A DNA stretch of 31,723 bases. Origin: a virus. Under the pieces are notes generated by a model, which saw only the letters and a program-made list of their open reading frames with translations, had not been told where the DNA came from and did no database searches. The translations under genes were made by a program, and so were the position numbers. The stretch is taken from positions 1 through 31,723 of the IMG/VR virus record IMGVR_UViG_3300035183_000956; one strand, given 5' to 3'. Shown piece after piece: positions 12,836-21,490 of this stretch. Within the stretch, counting starts at the first letter, position 1. Every line of letters starts with the position of its first letter.

Positions 12836-15800
12836 CATCGTAGAAGTCATTTTGAGGGTACGGGACCAGGCCAGCGCCGCCCTGGCCCAGGTGCAGAGGG
12901 CCGCCGGCGATGTGCGGCGGTCCCTGGGGGAGGTCCAGCGCGGTTTGGAGGGGCTGGGCTCCTCCCTCGGGGTCATCCTGGGCACGGGCGGGCTGGCCTA
13001 CGCCCTCTCTTCCGCCGCTAGGGCCGCCCAGGAGGCCGATGCCTCCATGCGGGTCCTGGCTAACACGGCCCGGGCGGCCGGGGTGGACTACGCTCAGCTA
13101 TCCGCCGCTCTAAACCAGGTCCTGCAACCTCTAGGGGTCCTCCCCTCCCAGGCCGCGTCCGCCGCCGCCCAGCTACTCCGGGCCGGGTTCACCACGGAAC
13201 AGATTATGGCGGCGTTCCAGGCCGGCGCGGCATCGGCCCTCAACGCCGGGAAGACGGCTGCCGAGGGCATCAACAACGTGGCGATGGCCCTGAGCACGGG
13301 CCAATCTATCTACCTCAACTACATCGGCATCGCCGAGAACATCGGCCTGACTCTGAACAAAATCGCATCCAGCATGAAGGGGGCCTCGGATGAGGCCATC
13401 CGCCAGGCCCAGAACCAGGCCGCATTGAATATCATTCTCCGTGCCACGGCCCAGGAGGTGGCATCTCTCCCGGACCTCCTCACCGGGCTCACAGGGGCCG
13501 CGAACAGGTTCAATCTAGAGCTGTATCAGTTGAAGGTCACTATCGGCCAGCAAGTGCGGCCGGCCCTGACCGCCCTGTACCAGATTGGGGCAGACCTCCT
13601 CGGGCTCTTCCGCAACCTGGACCCCGCCGTCCGCCAGTCCATCACCACCTGGACCATGGCCACCACGGCCGCCACCGGGCTGGCAACGGCCGCTGGGATG
13701 CTCCTTCCCGTCATCAGGAACGCCGCCACGGTGCTCCTGGGGTTGGGCAGGACCCTCCTCTGGCTGGTCTCGTCCCCCATTGGGCTCGTGGTGGCCGGCG
13801 TAGCCCTCCTAGCCAGAGAGTGGATACGGATGTCCGGCGATGCTGAAGAGGCTCGCCGGAAACTCTACATCCTGGGCCAAGCGCTCTGGGGGCTAGCTGA
13901 AGTGGCCCGTGGCGTGGTCCAGGCCATGGGCGGGCTCCTCTCTAACCTGGGCAACGGGCTGGCCGCTATCGCCAGGGCGTTCCTAAAGGTCGTCCAGGGG
14001 GATTTCGCCGGGGCGTGGGAGGAGATCAAAAAGTCGTGGAACCTCGAGGGCTGGGCCCAAAGGTTCATCGCCGCCAATGAGTCGTTTAAACGTGGGCTGG
14101 ACCTCATCGGTAGCTCGTTCCGTGGCGAGGTCCGGCCCGAGGTTGAGAAAACCGGCAAGGCCCTGGAGGACCTGGTAGCTAGGTGGCAATCGTTCTTCAA
14201 CGCCGCCCAGAAACAGGGCGGGGGCGCTCCGAAACTTCCTCCCATCCCCGGGCTGGAGACTGGCGCTGGAGCCGGGACCGGTGGCGATAGCAAAACCCAG
14301 ACTGTCGCCGATAAACTCAGGGATTCGCTAACCGCCCTCAAACAGCTGTATGAACTCGGGCGCATCTCGGCCGAGCAATACGCTCAGGGGCTCAAACTCA
14401 TCTACGACCGGGCGGTAGAGCTGGAGAAACGATTCCCCCAGCTGGCCAGCGCCCTCCGGGACGTTGCCCTGGATGCGAAGAAGGGGTTGGAGGACCTGCG
14501 CCAGGCCGCCGAGGAGAACGGAAAGGCCATTGCGGATGCCGTCTTCAAGGCGGTCCAGGCCATCACGGATGCCAAAGAGCAGGCCAGACTTAGGGCGTGG
14601 GAGATAAACTTCCCGCCCCCGGACAAACTCCGTGAGCGCATAGCGGAACTCCAGCGGCTCTATGAGTTGGGCCGCATCCCAGCTGAGCAGTTCATCCAGG
14701 GGCTCCAGGAAGTCTACGACAAGGCCAGCCAACTGGAGGCCATGTTCCCCAGCCTGGCCCCCGGCTACCAGGATGTGCTCCTTATCGCCCAGAGGGGGAT
14801 TGAGGAGGTGCGCCGGGCCATTGAGGAAGACGGGAAGGCCGCCGCTGACGCTCTCTTCAGGTGGGTTCAGGACGTTACGAACGCTAAAGAGCAGGCCAGG
14901 CTGAATGCGTGGGAGATAAAGTTCCCGCCCCCGGACAAACTCCGTGACCAGCTAACTGAACTGCGCCGGCAACTGGACCTGGGGCGCATATCCATCAACG
15001 AGTACATTGATGCCGTCCAGGCCATCAAGGAGAAGGCCCTGGAACTGGAGCCCATGTTCCCGGCCATGGCCGCCGGGTACAGGGACATCGCCATCCAGGC
15101 CGATAACGCCGCCCAGGCCGCCGCTAGACTTGCGGCTGAACTGGCCGCTACCGAGCCAGACTCTCGCCGGGCGGTGTTTGGGGCGTTCAACCCGCCGCCA
15201 GACAAACTCCGGGAAGAGCTATCGGCCCTCCAGCGGCTCTTTACCCTCGGCCGCGTCTCTGTGGAGGACTACGCGAACGCACTCCAGGACATTTATGACC
15301 GTGCGTCCATCCTGGAGCAGAAGTTCCCCCAGTTGGCCGCCGGGTATCAGGACGTGCAGGTGGCGGTTCAGTCCGCCATGCGCTCCATCCGCCAGGAGGT
15401 CCAGGACCTCCCAGACTGGGAGTACGTAGCGTCCGGGTTGAAGACGCTCCTGGAGGGTGCCCCCGATGTGGCCAGGGGGACCGTGGAGACGGTGCGGTCC
15501 CTCATCGGCCAGCTGGGGGCGGATGACCTGAAGGAGGTCTATGAGAAGAACATCGCGTTCCTAGTTGACCTCCAGCAACGGGTGCCGGAGGGCACGGACG
15601 CGTACCGAGCCCTGGCCGCCGCTATCGCCGAACTGCGGCTTGACTACATAAACCTCTTCCCAGTTGTCCGGGAAACCAATGAGGAGATTTTCACGCCCGC
15701 CGAGGACTACTACGATGTGGTAGCCGGGGCCACGGCGTACCGGGAGGAGTTAGAAAAACTCCTGGACGAGTACGAGCGGGGCAACATCAGTCAGGAGGAG

Positions 15801-16934
15801 TTCAATCAGAAACTGGCAGAACTCCTGGAAAACCTCCAGGGCATCCTTCCGGCGTGGGAGGAGTGGGTGGCGGCGATGGAGGCCGCTGGGGTCAACATGG
15901 ACGATGCCCGCCAGGCCCTGGCCACCCTCAACGCCGCCCTGGCCCAGCACGAACAGCGCGTCCGCTCTATAGAGCAGACCCGTTTAGACCGCTGGGTGGC
16001 GGACCTCACGAACGCCATCCAGACTGCAACGGATGCCGTCTCCGGGATGCTGGACGCGTTCAGCGCCGATTCTTTTGGGAAGGGGTTGGCCCAGTTCGCC
16101 AGGGGGCTGGGTGGCCTAATCGGCCTCTTCCCTGGCGGCGGTATCATCGGCGGGCTGGTGAGCGCCGTGGGGGGTGCCATAGGGCGGCTATGGGACACCC
16201 TGGCCAGCGCGTTCGCTAACTCGTTTGAATCGTTTACGAGCAGGGTGGAGCGGGCCCTCCAGCCCATAGCCGAGCGGTTCAGACTCATCACCATAGACGC
16301 ATTCCGCTCGGCGGCCCGTGACCCCAGGACCGCTAGGAGTCTCGCCGAGCTGATTGACATCGCCAAGAACCCCCTCAACAAACTCACCGTGGAGACCCTC
16401 ACCGCCATCGCCAGCGCCTTGGAGGGCGGCGTGCTCAATGGCGTGAAACGGGCCGCCACGGCGTTCCTCCGTGGTGCGGCGGACTGGGCTGAGCAACTTC
16501 GGCAGGGGATTCAGGAGGCCATAGAGTCCGCCGTCATAGAGGCCGTCATCCAGGGGAGCATAATCAAAGGGGCCCTGGGCAAACTCCTGGACCAGCTGGT
16601 GGCCGCCCTTGGAACCGGGGACTACTCCTTGGCCCAGAACATCATCCGCCAGATAGCGGCCGCCATCCCGGGGCTCGTGAGCGCCCTCGAGGGTGTTCTG
16701 ACCCCATTCCGAAATGCGCTAGAATCGGCGTTCCCATCCGATAGCCTCACCGGCCCCGGTGTGAAGGCCATCCAGTACCAGCTCCCCACCGTCTCCATGG
16801 GCGCTCCGGCGTGGGTGTCTGAGATGGGGAAACACGTGGAGAGGTTCGGACTCTATATAGAGGACCTGGTGGAGCGGGGCATCCGTGTCCAGGTCGTGGG
16901 CGCTGACTGGGTTCTCAGGGAGGTGGCGGTGTGA
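12828..16934 (+). CDS. Tape measure protein, 1368 aa
   Basis: The longest gene of the genome, in the standard slot after the chaperones. Tape measure length sets tail length; by the usual 0.15 nm per residue rule this would give a tail near 200 nm. Visible parts: helical N-terminus (VRDQASAALAQVQRAAGDVR), transmembrane-like stretch about residues 290-325 (LLPVIRNAATVLLGLGRTLL and on), four tandem repeats from residue 495 to about 880 (each with PPDKLRE..., LYELGRIS..EY, FPQLA.GYQDV), a degenerate fifth near residue 970, and a Gly-rich hydrophobic segment about 1090-1120. The start is GTG 12828, overlapping the second chaperone frame. No lytic transglycosylase or peptidase domain is evident. 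Confidence 0.93.
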   Translation: MDNIVEVILRVRDQASAALAQVQRAAGDVRRSLGEVQRGLEGLGSSLGVILGTGGLAYALSSAARAAQEADASMRVLANTARAAGVDYAQLSAALNQVLQPLGVLPSQAASAAAQLLRAGFTTEQIMAAFQAGAASALNAGKTAAEGINNVAMALSTGQSIYLNYIGIAENIGLTLNKIASSMKGASDEAIRQAQNQAALNIILRATAQEVASLPDLLTGLTGAANRFNLELYQLKVTIGQQVRPALTALYQIGADLLGLFRNLDPAVRQSITTWTMATTAATGLATAAGMLLPVIRNAATVLLGLGRTLLWLVSSPIGLVVAGVALLAREWIRMSGDAEEARRKLYILGQALWGLAEVARGVVQAMGGLLSNLGNGLAAIARAFLKVVQGDFAGAWEEIKKSWNLEGWAQRFIAANESFKRGLDLIGSSFRGEVRPEVEKTGKALEDLVARWQSFFNAAQKQGGGAPKLPPIPGLETGAGAGTGGDSKTQTVADKLRDSLTALKQLYELGRISAEQYAQGLKLIYDRAVELEKRFPQLASALRDVALDAKKGLEDLRQAAEENGKAIADAVFKAVQAITDAKEQARLRAWEINFPPPDKLRERIAELQRLYELGRIPAEQFIQGLQEVYDKASQLEAMFPSLAPGYQDVLLIAQRGIEEVRRAIEEDGKAAADALFRWVQDVTNAKEQARLNAWEIKFPPPDKLRDQLTELRRQLDLGRISINEYIDAVQAIKEKALELEPMFPAMAAGYRDIAIQADNAAQAAARLAAELAATEPDSRRAVFGAFNPPPDKLREELSALQRLFTLGRVSVEDYANALQDIYDRASILEQKFPQLAAGYQDVQVAVQSAMRSIRQEVQDLPDWEYVASGLKTLLEGAPDVARGTVETVRSLIGQLGADDLKEVYEKNIAFLVDLQQRVPEGTDAYRALAAAIAELRLDYINLFPVVRETNEEIFTPAEDYYDVVAGATAYREELEKLLDEYERGNISQEEFNQKLAELLENLQGILPAWEEWVAAMEAAGVNMDDARQALATLNAALAQHEQRVRSIEQTRLDRWVADLTNAIQTATDAVSGMLDAFSADSFGKGLAQFARGLGGLIGLFPGGGIIGGLVSAVGGAIGRLWDTLASAFANSFESFTSRVERALQPIAERFRLITIDAFRSAARDPRTARSLAELIDIAKNPLNKLTVETLTAIASALEGGVLNGVKRAATAFLRGAADWAEQLRQGIQEAIESAVIEAVIQGSIIKGALGKLLDQLVAALGTGDYSLAQNIIRQIAAAIPGLVSALEGVLTPFRNALESAFPSDSLTGPGVKAIQYQLPTVSMGAPAWVSEMGKHVERFGLYIEDLVERGIRVQVVGADWVLREVAV
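14310..15470 (+). repeat. Four tandem repeats within the tape measure gene
   Basis: The segment encoding DKLR...L..L..LYELGRIS..QY begins at 14310, 14622, 14934 and 15201. The first two steps are exactly 312 bases (104 codons), the third 267 bases (89 codons). DNA identity is high around TTCCCGCCCCCGGACAAACT in copies two and three, which suggests recent duplication. Confidence 0.85.
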
Positions 16935-18475
16935 GCACCTGGACGCTAAAGGTCTTCGCCCCTGGTACCGGGCCCTGGTCCTCCTCCCCCACAGCCCAGT
17001 ACACCACCACCTCCCCTGGCGGCATCGTGGGGGGGTTCCGGTGGTCCATGGACGGCGATGGGGATTGCGTGCAGATGGAGTTTGAAGGGGTGCCGAAATT
17101 CCTGGACATTCCGCCCAGGGCCAACGTCCAGCTACTAGTAGATGGCTCGCCGGTCTGGTTCGGCACGGTCGTCCGTTCTGGAGCCCCAGGTAGCGGGCGC
17201 TCCTGGCGCTACGTGGCCCTCGGGGGACGGCACATGTTGAAGTACGCATACGCTAACTACACCTTCAACGACCCCAACACGCCGCAGGACATCGCCACGC
17301 TAGCTAGTAACGCATGGGACACGGTTCAAAATAAACCCCTAAACCCCACCATGAGCACCCGCCCCACCGGCTACACCCTCACCCGGCTCACCGCCCAATG
17401 GGTTGACATGCACACGCTCCTCTCCGACCTGGCCCGGGCCGCCGGGGACGTGCCGTGGGGGGTGGATGCCACGGGCCAGCTGTTCTTCAACAAACTCCCC
17501 ACCTCCAGCCGTGTGAGCGCCAGTCAGGTGGACATAGACCCCCTGCCCGTGGATGCGGACGATGTGTGGGGTACCGTCATCCTCTACCACCCCCAGAGCG
17601 GCTACGCGTACCGCTATGTGGGGGACGCTCGCTATGGGGAGCGGGTGGTGGCGGTGCCGAACATGTTGGACTATATGGACATACAGCCGGGGACCTACTA
17701 TAGCATTTACGCTAGTTACGGCCAGCTGTACAGAATCACCCCGACCGGAAGGACAGCAACAACAACCATAGACCCGAAACTACTAATGGATTTAGATAGT
17801 AAAACCGGTTACAACATCTACAAACCAGCGTCCCCAGCGGGGTCTACGTGCTCCACGACAGATGTTGAACTTTTCGCATTCAACATTGATAGTAGTTTTT
17901 GGTCCCCGGGCGACAGCCTACTCATCTATACCCACACCCAAGTCCAACCAGTAACTGGGGCGTTTGATCCAGCGTGGAACTTGTGGTGGGGGGTTACTCT
18001 CTACGGCCCATTAGGGGCCTTCTTTGACGAGGCCTTCACGCTACCAACCGGACAAAAGTTCAACATTTATCATCACCCCGGCCCGGGCTACTCTGCGCCC
18101 CGACTGTACATAGGATTCATTAGAGTAAACAGTTGCTCTGGGTTTTCCGTAGATATTTTGGAGTTCATTGTCGCTCGCCCAGGTGCCCGGCTCCAGTCCC
18201 TCGCCCAGTCCCTCCTCCAGCCGCCGTATCTCTCCCCCCAGGACATCCGCATCACGGGGTACGTAGCGCCCGCAAACTACCTCTACATAGACGGGCTGGG
18301 GACCTTTGAAATAGACACCTGGGAATACGACTACACGGCGGAGAAGGGGCTCCTCACCACCGCCAGGGTGGGCCGGCGGGGGAGTGAGCACCAGCAGTCC
18401 CAGCGTCTCGCCATCACGGGGCTATCTCGTGAGTGGGCTGAGCGGCTCCGGCTATCCATCGGGAGGACCCCATGA
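16931..18475 (+). CDS. Tail-tip / baseplate hub protein
   Basis: The gene after the tape measure usually encodes distal tail or hub proteins. The 514-residue product opens with strand-rich sequence (WTLKVFAPGTGPW) and has hub-like parts: VDGSPVWFGTVVRSG, a helical SDLARAAGDVPWGVDATGQL reminiscent of gp27-like folds, and a closing FEIDTWEYDYTAEKGLLTTA typical of tail hub domains. Start is GTG 16931, overlapping the tape measure stop. Residues about 256-416 are encoded by clearly more AT-rich DNA with different codons, looking like an inserted or exchanged domain. Confidence 0.75.
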   Translation: MSTWTLKVFAPGTGPWSSSPTAQYTTTSPGGIVGGFRWSMDGDGDCVQMEFEGVPKFLDIPPRANVQLLVDGSPVWFGTVVRSGAPGSGRSWRYVALGGRHMLKYAYANYTFNDPNTPQDIATLASNAWDTVQNKPLNPTMSTRPTGYTLTRLTAQWVDMHTLLSDLARAAGDVPWGVDATGQLFFNKLPTSSRVSASQVDIDPLPVDADDVWGTVILYHPQSGYAYRYVGDARYGERVVAVPNMLDYMDIQPGTYYSIYASYGQLYRITPTGRTATTTIDPKLLMDLDSKTGYNIYKPASPAGSTCSTTDVELFAFNIDSSFWSPGDSLLIYTHTQVQPVTGAFDPAWNLWWGVTLYGPLGAFFDEAFTLPTGQKFNIYHHPGPGYSAPRLYIGFIRVNSCSGFSVDILEFIVARPGARLQSLAQSLLQPPYLSPQDIRITGYVAPANYLYIDGLGTFEIDTWEYDYTAEKGLLTTARVGRRGSEHQQSQRLAITGLSREWAERLRLSIGRTP

Positions 18476-18873
18476 TGACCCTCGTCAGCACCAGCGGGAA
18501 CGTGGCCCTCATCCCCCGGCGGGAGCCCACCCTGGACCTCTCCCTGGCCGTCACGCTAGCGGGGCCAGACTCCACCCTGGTCCTCGGCGACCGGCTCTAT
18601 GAACCTTCCACCATCCGCATCCCGTGCGTATACGTGGGCGACCTCACTTCCGTCCTGGCCCATTACACGGCCCTCGTGCGGGCGGTGCGGACAGCCACAC
18701 AGCTCCGGCACACCGTGGGCGGCACCACTTACACCCGCACCCTCATCGCCGGTGGGGAGATACGGCCCCGAGGGGGGAAACTGGCCCCACGACTGGAGTA
18801 CGAACTGATTCTTATCCCCGCCGGCCCGTTCTGGACCGACCCGAGTAGTAATCCGGTAGCCATGTGGTGGTGA
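18472..18873 (+). CDS. Minor tail protein, 133 aa
   Basis: ATG 18472 (followed by a second ATG) overlaps the previous stop. The product is beta-rich (VALIPRREPTLDLSLAVTLA; HTVGGTTYTRTLIAGGEIRP) and ends in ILIPAGPFWTDPSSNPVAMWW, a pattern common in small tail-tip proteins where an 'ipa.GpfW.dp' ending recurs. It is probably part of the tail tip complex with the neighbouring genes. Confidence 0.6.
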   Translation: MMTLVSTSGNVALIPRREPTLDLSLAVTLAGPDSTLVLGDRLYEPSTIRIPCVYVGDLTSVLAHYTALVRAVRTATQLRHTVGGTTYTRTLIAGGEIRPRGGKLAPRLEYELILIPAGPFWTDPSSNPVAMWW

Positions 18874-18929
18874 GAGGGGTGATAGCGGCCATTCTAATAC
18901 CGATGGTTTTCCAGGGAATGAGGTGAGCG

Positions 18930-19382
18930 ATGCCGGTGTACGTGATAAACCAGACTGGAGCTAGGACCACCCTGACCTTTACTGAGGTGGCGGGCATCCT
19001 CCGCTACCAGGTGGACATGGCCCCTTCCCGGGCTCCAGACTCCCAGACATGGGTGGGGGTGGGAGAGGGCCTACCGATGCCGGTGGAGGTCAGCGTCTCC
19101 CTGGACCGGAATGACCTTCCCACCGGTACCAAAACGGCCACCGATGCGTTGGCCGGGGCGGCGTGGATAGGGATAGATGACGGTGCCACCCCCATCCTGG
19201 AACGCCAGGTGCTGGCCCTAAAACGGGTGTCCATAGCTGACGCTGGCAACCGCTGGGGCCGGATGCAGGCCACCCTGGTCCTGGGGCCAGCGGTGTACGC
19301 GGCCAATACGCTCACCGACCACACCAACGACCCCCTCACCGACCACACCAACGACCCGCTATACGCTATAGAGGAGGTGTAG
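18930..19382 (+). CDS. Minor tail protein, 150 aa, with a duplicated tail end
   Basis: An ATG after a GAGGTGAGCG site starts a strand-rich protein (RTTLTFTEVAGILRYQVDMA; MPVEVSVSLDRNDLPTGTKT) of unknown family. Its closing part holds an exact duplication of LTDHTNDP, encoded by a 24-bp tandem repeat. Location among tail-tip genes suggests a structural role. Confidence 0.6.
   Translation: MPVYVINQTGARTTLTFTEVAGILRYQVDMAPSRAPDSQTWVGVGEGLPMPVEVSVSLDRNDLPTGTKTATDALAGAAWIGIDDGATPILERQVLALKRVSIADAGNRWGRMQATLVLGPAVYAANTLTDHTNDPLTDHTNDPLYAIEEV
19311..19358 (+). repeat. 24-bp tandem repeat, two copies
   Basis: Positions 19311-19334 and 19335-19358 are identical except the last base. They encode two LTDHTNDP copies at the C-terminus of the minor tail protein, an in-frame duplication. 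Confidence 0.9.
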
Positions 19383-19383
19383 C

Positions 19384-20322
19384 ATGCCGAAAAGGATACG
19401 CGACCTGACAGCGCTGACCCCCGCCACGGGGGACTACGTGGCGATTGACCGACCCGGTGGGGCTACCGGTAGGGCTACCATCGCCACCGACCCCATCCCC
19501 AACACGCTAGTCGCCCGCAACGCTCAGGGCACAATCCAGGAGGGGACGGTTTACGATGTAATCAAGACCCTAAACCTAAGGGGTGTGTATGTGTGGGACC
19601 CGGCTCTGTCCTTCAAGTGGGTGCCACTAGTTAGGTGGACGGGGTTTGTAGGGCCCTACAACGGGCTCTTCGCCGACCTCAGAATCGCCCGGGTGCACGA
19701 GACTAGCCTGGGCTCCAGGCTACGGGTAAAGGTGTCCACTGACCAGAACGCGTCTGTTTACGACCAGGTCATCTCCCTGGCCCATGACTTTGACGTAGTT
19801 GTCGGAAATGCGGTGCTGGTGCAGCCAGCTGTCGGGGTGTTTGAGCTCTGGGCGTACGTCCCGTATACCGACATCTACGTAGATGGGTTAGCCGGCACCG
19901 ATGAGGGGGACATAACCATCACCCCATATGGGGAAATCAGCCCTCTAGTCCAAAACAGCCCCCCGCCCCCCATGTCTGGCGGGATATACCTAGAGTGGCA
20001 GAGCGCCCTACCACACCAGACATTCCTCGGTCCTGGCTACATCGTGGCGGCGGGCCGAAACTCTACATCGGGCTACGTTCGCTACGACAACAGCGTTCAG
20101 GTAGCCTGGGCCACCATCACCGTGGGCTCCGGCTCCTGGACCTACCCAGCGGCGTTTGCGAGCGCGCCACGGGTTGTGGCCACAGCTGAGGCCTCCGGGG
20201 TCCCCAGGGTTGTTACCATCACCAGCGTCTCCACCACGGCGGCGGGGCTCCTCAGGACTGACCTATCCGGAAACACACAGTCCGGCACGGTGCACCTGTG
20301 GGCCATCGGGCTGTGGAAGTAG
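19384..20322 (+). CDS. Tail fibre protein with gp53-like C-terminal domain
   Basis: The 312-residue protein begins MPKRIRDLTALTPATGDYVA followed by IDRPGGATGRAT, a common opening of phage fibres. Its end (VTVGSGSWTYPAAF... then VVATAEASGVPRVVTITSVS and HLWAIGLWK) matches the pattern of the gp53-like fibre C-terminal domain, ending in the family's 'v.ai.lW' beta strand. It likely contacts the host surface. The ribosome site GAGGAGGTGTAGC is strong. The middle third (residues about 60-190) is more variable and AT-richer than flanking genes. Confidence 0.75.
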   Translation: MPKRIRDLTALTPATGDYVAIDRPGGATGRATIATDPIPNTLVARNAQGTIQEGTVYDVIKTLNLRGVYVWDPALSFKWVPLVRWTGFVGPYNGLFADLRIARVHETSLGSRLRVKVSTDQNASVYDQVISLAHDFDVVVGNAVLVQPAVGVFELWAYVPYTDIYVDGLAGTDEGDITITPYGEISPLVQNSPPPPMSGGIYLEWQSALPHQTFLGPGYIVAAGRNSTSGYVRYDNSVQVAWATITVGSGSWTYPAAFASAPRVVATAEASGVPRVVTITSVSTTAAGLLRTDLSGNTQSGTVHLWAIGLWK

Positions 20323-20331
20323 GAGGTAGCC

Positions 20332-20571
20332 GTGATCAGGATTGTGGAACACGAGCAGGTTGGGCTCCCCGGCCATACCCTTTCCCACGTCCTAGAGGGC
20401 TATACCCTGACCATCCGCTACGATGGCCAGGAACACGTAGTAGACCTCTCCGATGTGCCCCCCGAGGGGCTGCCCCCCGGCGGCCCCACCCTCCCCGAGG
20501 CGGCGTTCCTGGGGGCCGAGTGGGACGGGGAAGACCTGGTGGCCCACGTCATCGTGTGGGTGGAACCGTGA
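20332..20571 (+). CDS. Hypothetical protein, 79 aa
   Basis: GTG start after TAGGAGGTAGCC. The product has a strand-rich N-terminus (YTLTIRYDGQEHVVDLSDVP), a Pro/Gly linker and a strand-rich end (DLVAHVIVWVEP). It may be a small tail fibre accessory. Its stop overlaps the next start (GTGA). Not recognised. Confidence 0.6.
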   Translation: MIRIVEHEQVGLPGHTLSHVLEGYTLTIRYDGQEHVVDLSDVPPEGLPPGGPTLPEAAFLGAEWDGEDLVAHVIVWVEP

Positions 20572-20990
20572 GCGTTGACCTCCTCAAACTCCTCATCCTC
20601 CTGGCCGGCATGTGGGGCCAGGGGAACCCTGACGGCTGGGACGTGGCGGCTCAAGTGCGGTTTACCCTGGCCCTCCCCGGCCCCACAGGGGCGGTGGAGC
20701 TAGCCGTTGACCCCGTCCCCATCTACTACCGGCCCCTGGAAGGGTACTGTGGGCTGTTCACCGGGGTCATCCTGGTAGACCCGAACGCCGCGTTGAAGGG
20801 GTGCGAAAACACCCTCCAGCATGAGCTGAACCACGCATGGCAACTGAGAACATGGGGGCTACTCTATCCCATCTCCTACCTGGCCAACCCCGACTATTGG
20901 GAGTCCGACCCCCAGCCCGCCCCACGCTCGCTGAACTGGCCACTAATCAGGGTCTGGGTACCTCTAGACCCAGGTGGAGAAAGGAGGTGA
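20568..20990 (+). CDS. Putative zinc metallopeptidase-like protein (HExxH)
   Basis: The 140-residue protein has H85ELNH89 in the sequence TLQHELNHAWQLRTWG, a canonical HExxH zinc site, followed by a hydrophobic LLYPISYLANPDYWE112SDP in which E112 could be the third zinc ligand; the 'HExxHxxQ...NP.yE.e' spacing recalls small gluzincin-like families seen in phages and bacteria. The N-terminus has a short hydrophobic stretch (LLKLLILLAG). Start is GTG 20568, overlapping the previous gene. It lies directly before the holin-like gene, so a role at the cell envelope or in virion maturation is possible; activity is not proven. Confidence 0.6.
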   Translation: MSVDLLKLLILLAGMWGQGNPDGWDVAAQVRFTLALPGPTGAVELAVDPVPIYYRPLEGYCGLFTGVILVDPNAALKGCENTLQHELNHAWQLRTWGLLYPISYLANPDYWESDPQPAPRSLNWPLIRVWVPLDPGGERR

Positions 20991-20994
20991 GAGA

Positions 20995-21231
20995 ATGAAA
21001 CCGTTCTGGCGCTCAAAGACGTTCTGGGCCGCATTCATCGCCGGGGTCATCGGTCTCTGGAACTCCCTGACCCCGTACACCGGGCTCCCCCCGGTGCCGG
21101 ACTGGCTCATCACCGTCCTGGCGGCCCTCGGGCTCTACGGCCGGGCTGTGGCCACGGGGCCGCTCACGTGGGGGGGCGGCGATGCGAAGGGCGGTACTGG
21201 TACTGACGCTAGCCGTAGCCGTCTCCGGTAG
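20995..21231 (+). CDS. Holin-like membrane protein, 78 aa
   Basis: The protein opens with MKPFWRSKTFWAAFIAGVIG, one hydrophobic segment about residues 9-23, then a second at about 38-54 (WLITVLAALGLYGRAV), and a polar C-terminus. The SKTFWAA opening is very common in small phage holins and holin-like proteins. It has a GAAAGGAGGTGAGAGA ribosome site. It lies in a cluster with a secreted protein and a coiled-coil/TM protein and a little before the M23 endolysin. It probably permeabilises the inner membrane at lysis. Confidence 0.75.
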   Translation: MKPFWRSKTFWAAFIAGVIGLWNSLTPYTGLPPVPDWLITVLAALGLYGRAVATGPLTWGGGDAKGGTGTDASRSRLR

Positions 21232-21490
21232 CGCCATATCGGGGGGCCGGGCGGCGTGCCGGGTCGTCCACGGCCCCCCGCTGTGGGGAGTCTGCTATGC
21301 CGAACAGGTCATCATGGCGGCGGGTCCTCTGGAAGTTGCTCTGGGAACGGAAATCCGCACGTGGCCCGAGACTCAGGTAGCGGCGTACACGGTCCTCGGG
21401 TTCTACCTCCCAGGGTGGTGGGCTACGGTGGAGGTGGGACGGGGTCTAGACTCGTGGCGGTGGGCCATCGGGGCCGGGGTGAGGTGGTAG
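21182..21490 (+). CDS. Putative secreted protein, 102 aa
   Basis: The N-terminus MRRAVLVLTLAVAVSGSAIS followed by GGRAA is a good signal peptide (two arginines, hydrophobic core, AxA-like cleavage near residue 25). The mature part has two cysteines (ACRVVHG, GVCYAEQ) and a strand-rich end with several tryptophans (GWWATVEVGRGLDSWRWAIG), a bit like small outer-membrane strands. There is no lipobox cysteine, so an o-spanin lipoprotein is unlikely. It overlaps the holin-like gene by 50 bases in another frame, reminiscent of nested lysis genes. Confidence 0.55.
   Translation: MRRAVLVLTLAVAVSGSAISGGRAACRVVHGPPLWGVCYAEQVIMAAGPLEVALGTEIRTWPETQVAAYTVLGFYLPGWWATVEVGRGLDSWRWAIGAGVRW

Noticed and set aside
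18879-18926. 15-codon frame between two tail genes
   Set aside because: GTG start with a weak site and hydrophobic but very short product; the GAGGTGA at its end is the ribosome site of the next gene.
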